NCBI GenBank assembly: GCA_035651995.1
Contig: DASRER010000008.1
Coordinates: 68,065 to 112,469, forward strand
From: Terriglobales bacterium
Lineage (GTDB): Bacteria > Acidobacteriota > Terriglobia > Terriglobales > Acidobacteriaceae
Direction: 5' to 3'
Length of the DNA stretch: 44,405 bases
The notes beneath the pieces are model-generated. The model had not been told where the DNA came from. It made no database searches and saw nothing but the letters and a program-made list of their open reading frames with translations. Shown here piece by piece: positions 23,871 to 32,530 of this stretch (positions within the stretch are counted from its first letter, which is position 1; each line of letters opens with the position of its first letter). The translations under genes and the position numbers were made by a program.

Positions 23871-26180
23871 GTGACCCTGCGTACCTGGTTTCTCCTGCTC
23901 CTGCTGACTGTGCCTGCCGGCGCGCCGCTCTATCCGCAGAGCACCGGGAAGGCCCCGTCAAAGCCGCAAGCCGCCGCCAAGAAGCCGGCCGCCAAGAAGC
24001 CTGCGTCAAAGAAGGTCTGGAAGAAGCGCAAGCCGTCGCGTGCGCAGATGAGCGCCGCGGCGCGTGTCGCGCTGGCGCGGCGGGCGCGCCGCATGAAGCG
24101 CGCCTTCGTCGCCTCCGCCGAACTGAAGCCAATGGCGCAGCAGCTGCTCGAGAACCGCACCGCCTCGGCCTACAGCGGCGTGGAATCGTGGGCGCGGAAG
24201 CACGCCGCCACCGAGGAAGGCGCGCTCGCCTGGCTGGTGGTCGGATACGCACACTTCCTCGACCACGACTTTGAATCGTCCATTGCCGCCCTCAAGCGCG
24301 CGCAGACGCACGCCGGTGAGCTGGGCGACTACGCGGCGTGGTTCCTTGGCAATTCGTACGCCGCCGGAGGGAAGCCGGAGCAGGCGATCGCCACGCTCGC
24401 CGAATTCGGCAAGAACTATCCCGATTCCATCTTCGCGCGCGACGCCGCCATCCTGACCGCCAACAGCCTGGTCGCGACCGGCAAGCCACGGGAGGCGCTG
24501 GCCGTGCTGGCGCCGTATCGCGTTCCGTTCCGCGCCGAGGTTGAGCTGGCGGTGGGGCGCGCTTATATCAAGTCGGGCGAGACAGCGAAAGGCGCCGAAG
24601 CGCTGCGCCGGCTTTACTACACGGCGCCGGCCTCGCCGCTGGCCGACGCCGCCGGCGCCGACCTGCAATCGCTGCCCGCGGACCTGCCGCCGCCGGCCTT
24701 CGCCGATCGGCAGAAGCGCGCCGACTTGCTGCTCGAAGCTCGCCGCTACGCCGACGCCGCCCGCGAATATCGCCAACTGCTTGCCGGGACCGAGCCGGGG
24801 AACCTGACGCGCCTTCAGCTCAATCTGGCGATCGCGCTGTACAAGGCCGGCAACCGTTCCGATGCACGGCAGCTGTTCGAGTCACTGCCCGATCAGCCCG
24901 CCGATGCGAGCGCGCGCCGCTACTTCTACCTGGGCGAGATCGCCCGCAGCGAGGGCGACGAAGACCGCATGCAGCGCATGATCGCGAAGCTGCGCGAGAT
25001 GGCGCCCAACGATCCTGTCCTTGCCGACGCGCTGCTCTCGGCCGGAAACATGTACCTGCTCAAGAAGGACTACGAGTCGGCGGCGCGCGCCTATCGCGAA
25101 ATCTACGAGCGCTTTCCCAACGGGCGCAGCTCGGCCTACGCGCACTGGAAAACAGCCTGGCTGACGTTTCGCAATGGCCGGACCGATGAGGCGCGCGCGC
25201 TGCTTGACGAGCACCTGCGCAACTATCCCGCGTCGGCCGAGGCGGCGCCCGCGCTCTACTGGCGCGGCCGCGTCGCCGAAGAGCAGGGCGACCTGCCGTT
25301 CGCGCGCGCCTGCTACAGCACGCTCTCCGATCGCTTCCGCATGTACTACTACGCCGATCTGGCGCGTGACCGGCTGAAGGAGATCAAGCTCGATCCGGTG
25401 GCGCAGCCGGTTGCATTCCAGGGGATCAGCGAGCGGCCCGCGCCGCGCGGTGACGTGGAGCCGCCCGCCGACAATGTTCGCGTGGCGCGCAGCCTGGTGC
25501 TGCGCAACGCCGCGCTGTTCGATTACGCCGTGAAGGAACTGCAGGCCGCCGCGGGCGAAGACGACAACACCGCCTGGGTGGCGCGCGAGATTGCGCGCGT
25601 CTATGAAGACGCCGGGCGCTACGACCGCGCGCTGCAGACGCTCAAGCGCGCCGTGCCCTCCTACTTCGCGGTGGAGATCGCCGCCCTCCCGCGCCCGTAC
25701 TGGGAGGCGCTCTTTCCGCGCCCGTGGTGGACCGATTTCAAGCGCTACTCGACCGATAATCAGCTCGATCCGTTCCTGGTGGCGTCACTCGTGCGCCAGG
25801 AATCGGAATTCAACCCCGCCGCTATCTCGCACGCCAACGCTTTCGGGCTGATGCAGATTCTTCCGTCGGTAGGGAAGAAGCTGGCCAAAGAGGTAAAGCT
25901 GCGCAACTTCTCCACCGACCTTTTGCTGATGCCGCAGATCAATCTACAGCTCGGCACGCGCTACTTCCGCGGCCTGCTCGACAAGTACGACGGCAAGGTG
26001 GAATACGCGCTCGCTGCCTATAACGCCGGCACCGATCGCGTGGAGGACTGGAGCGCCAGCGGCAAATATCGCGACACCGCCGAGTTCGTGGAGAACATCC
26101 CGTTCACCGAGACGCGCGAATACGTGCAGGCCATCATGCGGAACGTGCACGTCTACCGCCGGTTATACGGCACGCCTTAA
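23871..26180 (+). CDS. Slt-type soluble lytic murein transglycosylase
   Basis: 769 aa starting at GTG, 3 nt after the preceding stop. Signal peptide (VTLRTWFLLLLLTVPAGAPLYPQ), then a Lys/Ala-rich stretch (AKKPAAKKPASKK), a long superhelix of TPR-like repeats (about 90-590, for example YESAARAYREIYERFPNGRSSAYAHWKTAWL), and the C-terminal SLT domain. Catalytic Glu in VRQESEFNPAAISHANAFGLMQILPS, followed by YALAAYNAGTDRVEDW. The enzyme cuts the MurNAc-GlcNAc bond of peptidoglycan to form 1,6-anhydro ends, in the periplasm. The long helical N-terminal ring is as in E. coli Slt70. Second gene after the GAF-like gene. Confidence 0.94.
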   Translation: MTLRTWFLLLLLTVPAGAPLYPQSTGKAPSKPQAAAKKPAAKKPASKKVWKKRKPSRAQMSAAARVALARRARRMKRAFVASAELKPMAQQLLENRTASAYSGVESWARKHAATEEGALAWLVVGYAHFLDHDFESSIAALKRAQTHAGELGDYAAWFLGNSYAAGGKPEQAIATLAEFGKNYPDSIFARDAAILTANSLVATGKPREALAVLAPYRVPFRAEVELAVGRAYIKSGETAKGAEALRRLYYTAPASPLADAAGADLQSLPADLPPPAFADRQKRADLLLEARRYADAAREYRQLLAGTEPGNLTRLQLNLAIALYKAGNRSDARQLFESLPDQPADASARRYFYLGEIARSEGDEDRMQRMIAKLREMAPNDPVLADALLSAGNMYLLKKDYESAARAYREIYERFPNGRSSAYAHWKTAWLTFRNGRTDEARALLDEHLRNYPASAEAAPALYWRGRVAEEQGDLPFARACYSTLSDRFRMYYYADLARDRLKEIKLDPVAQPVAFQGISERPAPRGDVEPPADNVRVARSLVLRNAALFDYAVKELQAAAGEDDNTAWVAREIARVYEDAGRYDRALQTLKRAVPSYFAVEIAALPRPYWEALFPRPWWTDFKRYSTDNQLDPFLVASLVRQESEFNPAAISHANAFGLMQILPSVGKKLAKEVKLRNFSTDLLLMPQINLQLGTRYFRGLLDKYDGKVEYALAAYNAGTDRVEDWSASGKYRDTAEFVENIPFTETREYVQAIMRNVHVYRRLYGTP

Positions 26181-26221
26181 GTCAGCCAGCCGCGCGTCAA
26201 CCGTTTTCTGCCGATGAAAGG

Positions 26222-26237
26222 GAGGCCTTCCGGCCTC
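26222..26237. terminator. weak bidirectional hairpin between convergent genes
   Basis: GAGGCC-TTCC-GGCCTC, 6-bp stem. On the minus strand it is followed by CCTTTC, a weak U-rich tail that could end the glycine-zipper transcript. Confidence 0.35.
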
Positions 26238-26264
26238 GTTGGTGTGCGCCCCGTTGGCGTGCTC

Positions 26265-26717
26265 TCACGGGGAAGGAAAGCTTGAGGACCGGCCGCCCCG
26301 TTTCAGGGCCCGATAGGCAGCGGTGCCACCGCCGCCGATGAGTGCTCCGGCGACCAGACCATCGTTGCAGTCGCACAGCGCCCAGCCCAGGCCGCCAACC
26401 AGCGCTGTATTTCCAAGGATGAATCCAATGTCCTTTTGGGCGGTTGATGCGCGATGCTTCGACAGGTACCAGGCGTTGGCGCCGCCGCCGCCAATGAGCA
26501 TGCCTTTGCCCGCCGCCGACCAGCCGCCAACGGCCGCGCCGATGCCGGCGCCGAGCGCCGTGCCGCCGAGCACCGCGACCAAGTAGCGGCTTCGCTTACG
26601 ACTGATCCCTTTGAGGTCCTGGCTGCTGACGTCGCGTTGCGCGAAGGCCGGCGCGGCAAACAGCAGCGCCACCAGCAGGCACAACGACAGAATCAGAATC
26701 TTGCTCCACCGGCTCAT
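26265..26717 (-). CDS. exported glycine-zipper protein
   Basis: 150 aa from ATG 26717 (GGGGGA 4-5 nt upstream); a longer frame to 26798 lacks a ribosome-binding site. Signal peptide MSRWSKILILSLCLLVALLFAAPAFAQ, then a basic loop (LKGISRKRSRY) and two Gly-rich hydrophobic segments: LGGTALGAGIGAAVGGWSAAGKGMLIGGGG and ILGNTALVGGLGWALCDCNDGLVAGALIGGGG. Such GxxxG repeats are typical of glycine-zipper proteins that insert or pack in the outer membrane. Function unknown. Convergent with the Slt gene. Confidence 0.78.
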   Translation of the reverse strand: MSRWSKILILSLCLLVALLFAAPAFAQRDVSSQDLKGISRKRSRYLVAVLGGTALGAGIGAAVGGWSAAGKGMLIGGGGANAWYLSKHRASTAQKDIGFILGNTALVGGLGWALCDCNDGLVAGALIGGGGTAAYRALKRGGRSSSFPSP

Positions 26718-26885
26718 GCGGTCCCCCTGACCGTGCTTGCATGCACCCCGCGGTCTATGCCACTGAGATGCCGCGGCATTTGGAAAATGATGCGCCAATT
26801 CGCGCAGCAGCCCGCAAAAGCCGCTCTGGATACGGCGTCCAGAGCGCCCGGGATCAATTCGCGATGAGGACTTTTTCGTGAAGAG

Positions 26886-26910
26886 AAAAAGGGGCCCCTG
26901 GCGGGGCCCC
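26886..26910 (-). terminator. Rho-independent terminator of the glutamate dehydrogenase gene
   Basis: On the minus strand: GGGGCCCC, loop GCCA, GGGGCCCC, then TTTTT. Perfect 8-bp stem, about 32 nt after the stop. Confidence 0.9.
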
Positions 26911-26942
26911 GTAAATCGCAGGTCCGGTTCGAGGCTAGCGGT

Positions 26943-28220
26943 TCATGGCCAGATTCCCCGCGCGCTGGTCGCCGTGGCCACGCGATCGATCGCCAGGATG
27001 TAGGCGCCGGTTCGCATGTCGACTTTGTAGTTGGTGGCCGTGCGATGCACGTTGTCGAAGGCGCGAGCCATCACTTTCTCCAGCCGGCGGTTCACATCGT
27101 CTTCTTCCCAGAACAACTCCTGCAGGTCCTGCACCCACTCGAAGTACGAGACGGTCACGCCGCCGGCATTGGCAAGAATGTCGGGCAGCACCATCGTCCC
27201 CTGCTTGTGCAGGACGGCATCGGCGCCGGGCGTGGTGGGGCCGTTGGCCGCCTCCGCCACGATGCGCGCGCGGATGCGGGAAGCGTTCTCCAGCGTGATC
27301 TGGTTCTCCAGGGCCGCCGGAATGAGCACGTCGCAGTCCTGTTCCAGCACCTGCCCGCTGCTGATCTGGCGCGCGCCCGGGAAGCCGAGCACCGTACCGG
27401 ACTTGCGCTTGTGTTTGAGCAGCGCCTGCACGTCGAGCCCTTCGCGGTTCACGATACCGCCATGCGAATCGCTGACCGCGACGATCTTCACGCCATCAGC
27501 GGCCAGCAGTTCGGCAGCGATACTGCCGGCATTGCCGAAGCCCTGCACCGCGGCGGTCGCCTTGCCGACCTCGATGCCGAGCACCTTGCACGCCGCACGG
27601 ATTACGAACAGGCAGCCGCGCGCTGTGGCCTCATTGCGGCCGAGCGAGCCGCCCAGGAACGTCGGCTTGCCGGTCACCACGCCGGGCGCGTTGTTGCCGT
27701 GGGTCATGCTGTAGGTGTCCATGATCCAGGCCATGACCTGCGAGTCGGTGTAGACATCAGGCGCGGGAATGTCGCGATCCGGGCCGATGATGGGCGAGAT
27801 CTCGTAGGCGTAGCGCCGCGTGAGCCGCTCCAGTTCGCCCTTGGAGAGCTTGTGCGGATCGCAGATGATGCCGCCCTTGGCGCCGCCAAAGGGAATGTTC
27901 ACGGTGGCGCACTTCCAGGTCATCCACGAGGCCAGCGCCTTCACTTCGTCGAAGCTGACGCTGGGGTGGTAGCGGATGCCGCCCTTGCACGGCCCGCGGG
28001 CATTGCTATGCTGCACGCGAAAGCCTTCAAAGACGCGAATGCTGCCGTTGTCCATCTTCACCGGCAGCGAAAGGGTGAGCGCGCGATGCGGGCGGCGCAG
28101 CACTTCGCGCAGACCGGCGTCGAGCTTGAGGTGGTCGGCGGCAGTATCGAACTGCCGCATCGCAATTCGGAAAGGGTTGAGGTCCTCTTCGACTTGCAGC
28201 GGACGCTGGATCGCAGCCAT
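26943..28220 (-). CDS. gdhA: glutamate dehydrogenase (Glu/Leu/Phe/Val dehydrogenase family)
   Basis: 425 aa. AGGAGG lies 1 nt before an ATG at 28226 but 7 nt before the ATG at 28220, so 28220 is the true start. Interconverts glutamate and 2-oxoglutarate plus ammonia in the cytoplasm. Seen: KGGIRYHPSVSFDEVKALA (substrate Lys), NIPFGGAKGGI with the catalytic Lys, DIPAPDVYTDSQVMAWIMDTY, and the dinucleotide motif VQGFGNAGSIAAELL. Length matches the hexameric NAD-type enzymes of Bacillus (GudB/RocG). It follows the HypA-like gene by 33 nt on the same strand, so the two are probably cotranscribed; a strong terminator ends the unit. Cofactor preference is not certain. Confidence 0.95.
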   Translation of the reverse strand: MAAIQRPLQVEEDLNPFRIAMRQFDTAADHLKLDAGLREVLRRPHRALTLSLPVKMDNGSIRVFEGFRVQHSNARGPCKGGIRYHPSVSFDEVKALASWMTWKCATVNIPFGGAKGGIICDPHKLSKGELERLTRRYAYEISPIIGPDRDIPAPDVYTDSQVMAWIMDTYSMTHGNNAPGVVTGKPTFLGGSLGRNEATARGCLFVIRAACKVLGIEVGKATAAVQGFGNAGSIAAELLAADGVKIVAVSDSHGGIVNREGLDVQALLKHKRKSGTVLGFPGARQISSGQVLEQDCDVLIPAALENQITLENASRIRARIVAEAANGPTTPGADAVLHKQGTMVLPDILANAGGVTVSYFEWVQDLQELFWEEDDVNRRLEKVMARAFDNVHRTATNYKVDMRTGAYILAIDRVATATSARGIWP

Positions 28221-28253
28221 GCACATGCCTCCTGAGCTGAAACAGCGGAGCCC

Positions 28254-28613
28254 TCAGGCCTGCGGTTCCCGAGGTTCAACCTCGATGTTGACCACGCGCA
28301 ACTCTTCGCCCGAAACGGCGCCGGTGTGCGGGTAGCGGCATTGCGGACAGGGGACGTCGCGCAGGTCGCCGAGGAAGTCAGCGCCGCAGCTGGCGCAGTG
28401 GCGCCGCACTGGCAGGAACTCGATCACCAGGCGGGCCCCGCTGGCCACCGTATTGCGCGCCGCTTGCTGAAAGTGGCGCATGATCCCCAGGGGATCCAGG
28501 TGGCGGCGTCCTCCAATTTCTACCCTGACGCTCAGCACGCGGTGGGCCGAGTTGCGATAGGCCGCCTGGTCCACGACCTCCAGGACGTGGGCAGCCATTT
28601 CACGTTCATCCAT
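28254..28613 (-). CDS. HypA-like nickel metallochaperone lacking the His2 ligand
   Basis: 119 aa; ATG 28613 is fixed by AGGAGGTG 4-5 nt upstream. The body fits HypA/HybF: LEVVDQAAYRNSAHRVLSVRVEIGGRRHLDPLGIMRHF, then a zinc ribbon with CASCG and, 14 residues later, CPQC, and the end GEELRVVNIEVE. HypA binds nickel through the N-terminal Met-His-Glu; here the start reads MDEREM, so the key His is Asp. No hydrogenase, urease or other hyp gene is in the window. It sits 33 nt upstream of glutamate dehydrogenase. It may be a repurposed zinc-ribbon protein rather than a working nickel chaperone. Confidence 0.82.
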   Translation of the reverse strand: MDEREMAAHVLEVVDQAAYRNSAHRVLSVRVEIGGRRHLDPLGIMRHFQQAARNTVASGARLVIEFLPVRRHCASCGADFLGDLRDVPCPQCRYPHTGAVSGEELRVVNIEVEPREPQA

Positions 28614-28797
28614 GCGGCACCTCCTGCAGCTGGTCCGGAGGTTGCACTGCCCCCGTTGGGAACGGGCGCGGCGGGGAACCGTTCCTGAAAGCATACACCC
28701 GCTGAAGGAAGGGCAAGGTGAATTTTGCGCCGGTGTGTCGTCCGGATTCTGCGGCGAGGCGGTACGTTCTCCCGCGCCGGCCGTCTATCATCCCGCC

Positions 28798-29046
28798 CTG
28801 ATTCGCATCGGCCGGCTGGCAGCAAAAACCGGCGTGAGTGACGCCACGCCGCGCTTCAATGAACGCGATCGTCTGCTCAGCGGCGTCCGCCGCAGCGCTT
28901 CCGGACAACACCCCTACGGGCCCGAAGCGGAAACGCGCGTCCGCCTGGTGCGCGCGACGCTGCCGCTCGGCTTCTGATTGGCCGAGTTGCGCCACGATTT
29001 GGCCATGCGCGATTCCGGCGGAGCGCCGCGCGTGCCTTCATGCGCG
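28798..29046 (+). pseudogene. remnant of a MerR-family regulator
   Basis: The plus-strand frame from about 28798 encodes LIRIGRLAAKTGVSDATPRF, NERDRLLSGVRRSASGQHPY and GPEAETRVRLVRATLPLGF, a stop TGA at 28976-28978, then LAELRHDLAMRDSGGAP. This is the MerR DNA-binding pattern (IGRLA..TGVS..TLRFYER..LL...R...GYR.Y, LGFSLAEL). The stop replaces the Ser of LGFSLAEL, and normally conserved residues are altered (TLRFYE to TPRFNE, YRRY-like to HPY). The effector-binding half is missing and the remnant meets the lspA stop codon. No valid start codon or ribosome-binding site remains. Confidence 0.7.
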
Positions 29047-29553
29047 CTAGCCGATGGCCTTTTCCGCGTCGGGCGTCTTGTCGAAAAGAATCTCGCTCAC
29101 CAGCAGCAGCGCCCCGATCACGATGGCGCTGTCGGCGATATTGAAGGCCGGCCAGTGATAGCCGGAGATGTAGAAGTCGAGGAAATCAACCACGCGGCCG
29201 TCCATCACGCGGTCCCACAAGTTTCCCAGTGCGCCGCCCAGGATGAGCGCCAGTCCCACGCCCGTGGTGGTCATAGCGTGGCTGTTGCGCCACAAGAGCG
29301 TTGAGACAACAACCAGGGCGCCGAGCGAAAACATGATCAGGATGGCGACCTTCCACTCCGAGGGTGACTCGGAGAACAGCCCGAAGGCCGCGCCGCGGTT
29401 CTGTACGTGCGTCAGACGGAAGCCGGGGAGCACGGCAATGCTCTCATGCAGGGCAATGTTCCTGGCGACCACCAGCTTGGTCACGCGGTCCAGCAGAAGC
29501 ACCAGCCCGGCGATCAGAAAGTGATACTTCCGCATTGCATGGGGTCCGTTCAT
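29047..29553 (-). CDS. lspA: lipoprotein signal peptidase (signal peptidase II)
   Basis: 168 aa (a second ATG at 29535, giving MRKYHFLIAG, is an alternative start). Inner-membrane aspartic protease that removes signal peptides from lipidated prolipoproteins. Four membrane segments: FLIAGLVLLLDRVTKLVV, WKVAILIMFSLGALVVVSTLLW, TTTGVGLALILGGALGNLWDRV and FNIADSAIVIGALLLVSEI. Catalytic blocks are intact: TKLVV...NRGAAFGLF, GNLWDRVMDGRVVDFLDFY and WPAFNIADSAI with the two Asp. It lies 42 nt after ileS on the same strand, the classic ileS-lspA operon. Confidence 0.96.
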   Translation of the reverse strand: MNGPHAMRKYHFLIAGLVLLLDRVTKLVVARNIALHESIAVLPGFRLTHVQNRGAAFGLFSESPSEWKVAILIMFSLGALVVVSTLLWRNSHAMTTTGVGLALILGGALGNLWDRVMDGRVVDFLDFYISGYHWPAFNIADSAIVIGALLLVSEILFDKTPDAEKAIG

Positions 29554-29595
29554 TCCCGCCTCAGGCCCTCGCTTTGGTCCGCCCGCCGCACCCGA

Positions 29596-32472
29596 TTAGA
29601 TGCCGCCGTTTTCCAGCTCGTGCAGCACCGGCGCGCAGCGCTCGCACACCGTAGGATACTGCGGGTCTTCGCCGACGCGCTGTGAATAGTTCCAGCAGCG
29701 CTCGCACTTTCTGCCCGGCGCCTTGCTCACCTTGACGCGCAGCGGTGTGCTTCCATTCCCGCCCTCTCGCTCCACACTCACCCCGGAAAGCTTCAGCAGC
29801 TCACGCAGGTGGGGCCGGTAACGGTCCAATATCGTATAGACGGGCTCGGGGGCGGAAAGATGCACGAAGGCCTCGGTGCTGTCGCCGATCAGCTTCTCCT
29901 GTCGCGCCACTTCCAAGGGCTTCAACACCTGCTGGCGGACGGCCATCAGCGCGTCCCAGTCGGCCATGAGGGCCTTCGTATCCGCGCCGGCGGTGTCGCC
30001 CGCAGCGTCTTTCACGTCGGGGAAAAGCGCGAGGTGAGCGCTGGGCTCGCGGCCCGCCACCGGCGGAAGGAACTGCCAGATCTCGTCGGCGGTGAAGCTC
30101 ATAATGGGCGCCATCAGGCGCACCAGCGCTTCGCCGATTCTCCAGATCGCCGTCTGCGCCGACCGCCGCTTCACTCCTCGCGGCGAGGCCGTGTAGAGGC
30201 GATCCTTGAGCACGTCGAAATAGAACGCGCTCAGGTCCACCACGCAGAAGTCGTTCACCCGGTGGTAGATTTTGTGGAACGCGAACTCCTCGTACCACTG
30301 CCGCACGCGCTCGGTCAGCTCGGCGGTGCGCAGCAGCATGTACTGGTCGAGCGGTTGCATCTCGGCGAACGGGACGGCGTCGCGCGCCGGATCGAAGCCG
30401 TTCAGGTTTCCCAGGATGTAACGGAACGTGTTGCGGATCTTGCGATAGTTTTCCGCCACGCGCTGCATCAGGTTTTCCGAGCCGATCACGTCTTCGCGGA
30501 AGTCAACCGACGCGACCCACAGCCGCACGATCTCGCCGCCCAGCCGGTTGGCGACGTCTACCGGATCAACGTCGTTGCCGCGCGACTTCGACATGGCGCG
30601 GCCTTGCTCATCGAGCGTCCAGCCGGGGGTGACCACTTGGCGATAGGGCGCCCGTCCGCGCGCGCCTACGGCGCAGAACAACGAGCTCATGAACCAGCCG
30701 CGGTATTGGTCGCCGCCTTCCAGGTACATGTCGCAAGGGAAGGGAAGCCCCGAAGGGCCGGCGGGCACGTGCTTGCCCTCGGGCGCGGTGAGCACCGCCG
30801 CCTGGCTCGAGCCCGACTCGAACCACACGTCAATGATGTCCATTTCCTTGCGGAACTTGCCGCCGCCGCACTTGGCGCACTTTGTTTCCCGTGGAACGAT
30901 GCCGGCCGGATCGGTGGAATACCACGCGTCGGCGCCCCTGGTGCGGAACAGCTCGATGACGGCCTGGTTGGTGGCGTGGTCGTTGAGCACGCCGCCGCAG
31001 CCTTCGCAAAAAAAGACCGCGATGGGCACGCCCCAAACGCGCTGCCGCGAAATGCACCAGTCCGGCCGCGTGGCGATCATGTTGCCAATGCGCTCTTCGC
31101 CCCACGCCGGGTCGAACTTCACGCGCCGCGCTTCATCGAGCGCTTTTTGCCGCAGCGTTTCGCCGCCGGCGAGCCTGTTCTCCATGCCGATGAACCACTG
31201 CTCGGTGGCGCGGAAGATGACCGGGTTGTGGCACCGCCAGCAATGCGGATACGAGTGCGTGATCTTCTCTTCCGCAAGCAGCGCGCCGCGCGTTTTCAGC
31301 AGCTCGATGATGTTCGGGTTGGCATCGAACACGGTTTCGCCGTCGTATTCAGGCAGGCCGTGGCGCAGGCGTCCGGCTTCGTCGACGTTGCAGGTCTGGT
31401 CCAAACCGTAGCGCCCGCCGGTGTAGAAGTCATCGGCGCCGTGCGAAGGCGCGGTATGCACCGCGCCCGTGCCCTGGTCCATGGTGACGTACTCGGCCAG
31501 CACGCCCAGGATGCTGCGCTCCAGGAACGGATGCGCGAACGTCACCCGCTCCATGCGCTCGCCGGGGAAGCGCGCGATCTGCTTTGCGCCGGCGAGGCCT
31601 GTTTTCTCTGCCGTGACGCGCGCCAGCTTCGCCGCGACCATGTAGACCTCGCCGCCGGCTTCCAGCGCGACGTATTCTTCGTTGGGATGGAACGCCACCG
31701 CCAGCGACGCGGGCAGCGTCCACGGCGTGGTCGTCCAGATGATCGTCGAAGCTTTCTTGCCGGCGAGCGCTGAGTTGATCTGCGCCGGATCGCTCGTCAG
31801 CCGGTACTTCACCCACACGCTTGGGCTGGTGTGGTCTTCGTACTCCACTTCAGCCTCAGCCAGCGCCGTCTTGTCGACAATGCACCAGTACACCGGCCGC
31901 AGCCCGCGATAGATCAGGCCATTTTCGAAAAAGGAGAACAGCGTCTCCATGATGGCCGCTTCGTAGCGCGGCGACATGGTCAGGTATGGATCGTCCCACT
32001 GCCCGAAGACGCCCAGGCGGACGAACTGATCACGCTGCAGCTTGACGAACTTCTCCGCGTACTCGCGGCACGCCTTGCGGACCTGGAGCGGCTGCATCTC
32101 CAGTTTCTTGCGCCCGAGCGCCTCGTCCACTTTGATTTCGATGGGCAGGCCGTGACAGTCCCATCCGGGGATGTAGGGCGAGTCGAAGCCGAACATGGTC
32201 TTCGACTTCACGACAAAGTCCTTCAGGCACTTGTTGAGCGCGTGACCCAGGTGCAGCGGGCCATTGGCATAGGGGGGGCCGTCATGCAGGACGTACAGCG
32301 GCCGCCCACCCCGCGCCTCGCGGATGCGCTCGTAGAGGCCGAGCGCGGCCCACTTCGCCAGCAGCTTGGGCTCGTTCTGCGGCAGGTTCGCCTTCATGCC
32401 GAAGGCGGTCCTGGGCAGGCTGATGGTTGATTTCAGGTCAAGCGGCAATCGGCGCGGTCCCTCGAGTTTCAC
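29596..32472 (-). CDS. ileS: isoleucyl-tRNA synthetase
   Basis: 958 aa starting at GTG 32472; the TISLPRTAFGMKANLPQNEP block near the N-terminus is the normal start region of bacterial IleRS, so the start upstream of ATG 32397 is right. HIGH signature in PPYANGPLHLGHALNK, KMSKS signature as AMSKSRGND, an editing (CP1) domain between (TTTPWTLPASLAVAFHP, and the GTGAVHTAPSHGADDF block), and the C-terminal zinc ribbon CERCWNYSQRVGEDPQYPTVCERC split by spacing of CxxC pairs. A large antisense open frame over the gene is a shadow. Preceded by a TATAAT box and followed by lspA. Confidence 0.97.
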   Translation of the reverse strand: MKLEGPRRLPLDLKSTISLPRTAFGMKANLPQNEPKLLAKWAALGLYERIREARGGRPLYVLHDGPPYANGPLHLGHALNKCLKDFVVKSKTMFGFDSPYIPGWDCHGLPIEIKVDEALGRKKLEMQPLQVRKACREYAEKFVKLQRDQFVRLGVFGQWDDPYLTMSPRYEAAIMETLFSFFENGLIYRGLRPVYWCIVDKTALAEAEVEYEDHTSPSVWVKYRLTSDPAQINSALAGKKASTIIWTTTPWTLPASLAVAFHPNEEYVALEAGGEVYMVAAKLARVTAEKTGLAGAKQIARFPGERMERVTFAHPFLERSILGVLAEYVTMDQGTGAVHTAPSHGADDFYTGGRYGLDQTCNVDEAGRLRHGLPEYDGETVFDANPNIIELLKTRGALLAEEKITHSYPHCWRCHNPVIFRATEQWFIGMENRLAGGETLRQKALDEARRVKFDPAWGEERIGNMIATRPDWCISRQRVWGVPIAVFFCEGCGGVLNDHATNQAVIELFRTRGADAWYSTDPAGIVPRETKCAKCGGGKFRKEMDIIDVWFESGSSQAAVLTAPEGKHVPAGPSGLPFPCDMYLEGGDQYRGWFMSSLFCAVGARGRAPYRQVVTPGWTLDEQGRAMSKSRGNDVDPVDVANRLGGEIVRLWVASVDFREDVIGSENLMQRVAENYRKIRNTFRYILGNLNGFDPARDAVPFAEMQPLDQYMLLRTAELTERVRQWYEEFAFHKIYHRVNDFCVVDLSAFYFDVLKDRLYTASPRGVKRRSAQTAIWRIGEALVRLMAPIMSFTADEIWQFLPPVAGREPSAHLALFPDVKDAAGDTAGADTKALMADWDALMAVRQQVLKPLEVARQEKLIGDSTEAFVHLSAPEPVYTILDRYRPHLRELLKLSGVSVEREGGNGSTPLRVKVSKAPGRKCERCWNYSQRVGEDPQYPTVCERCAPVLHELENGGI

Positions 32473-32524
32473 GCGAGCGGCAACTCGCCTCGCGGAACAG
32501 TGAAATGGAGCGAAATTTCATTAC

Positions 32525-32530
32525 ATTATA
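32525..32530 (-). promoter_or_regulatory. TATAAT -10 box of the ileS-lspA operon
   Basis: Perfect TATAAT on the minus strand, 52 nt before the ileS GTG; TTGGAC at 18 nt spacing is a weak -35. The stop codon TAA of the upstream small frame lies inside this box. Confidence 0.45.

Noticed and set aside
27045-28235. 396-codon plus-strand frame over glutamate dehydrogenase
   Set aside because: Antisense shadow; no ribosome-binding site and no recognisable domain.
28614-28995. Minus-strand open frame upstream of the HypA-like gene
   Set aside because: No family resemblance and no start signal; the opposite strand carries the recognisable MerR remnant.
29809-31773. 654-codon plus-strand open frame over ileS
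   Set aside because: Antisense shadow of ileS caused by GC-rich codon use; His/Arg/Ala-rich product with no domain or start signal.
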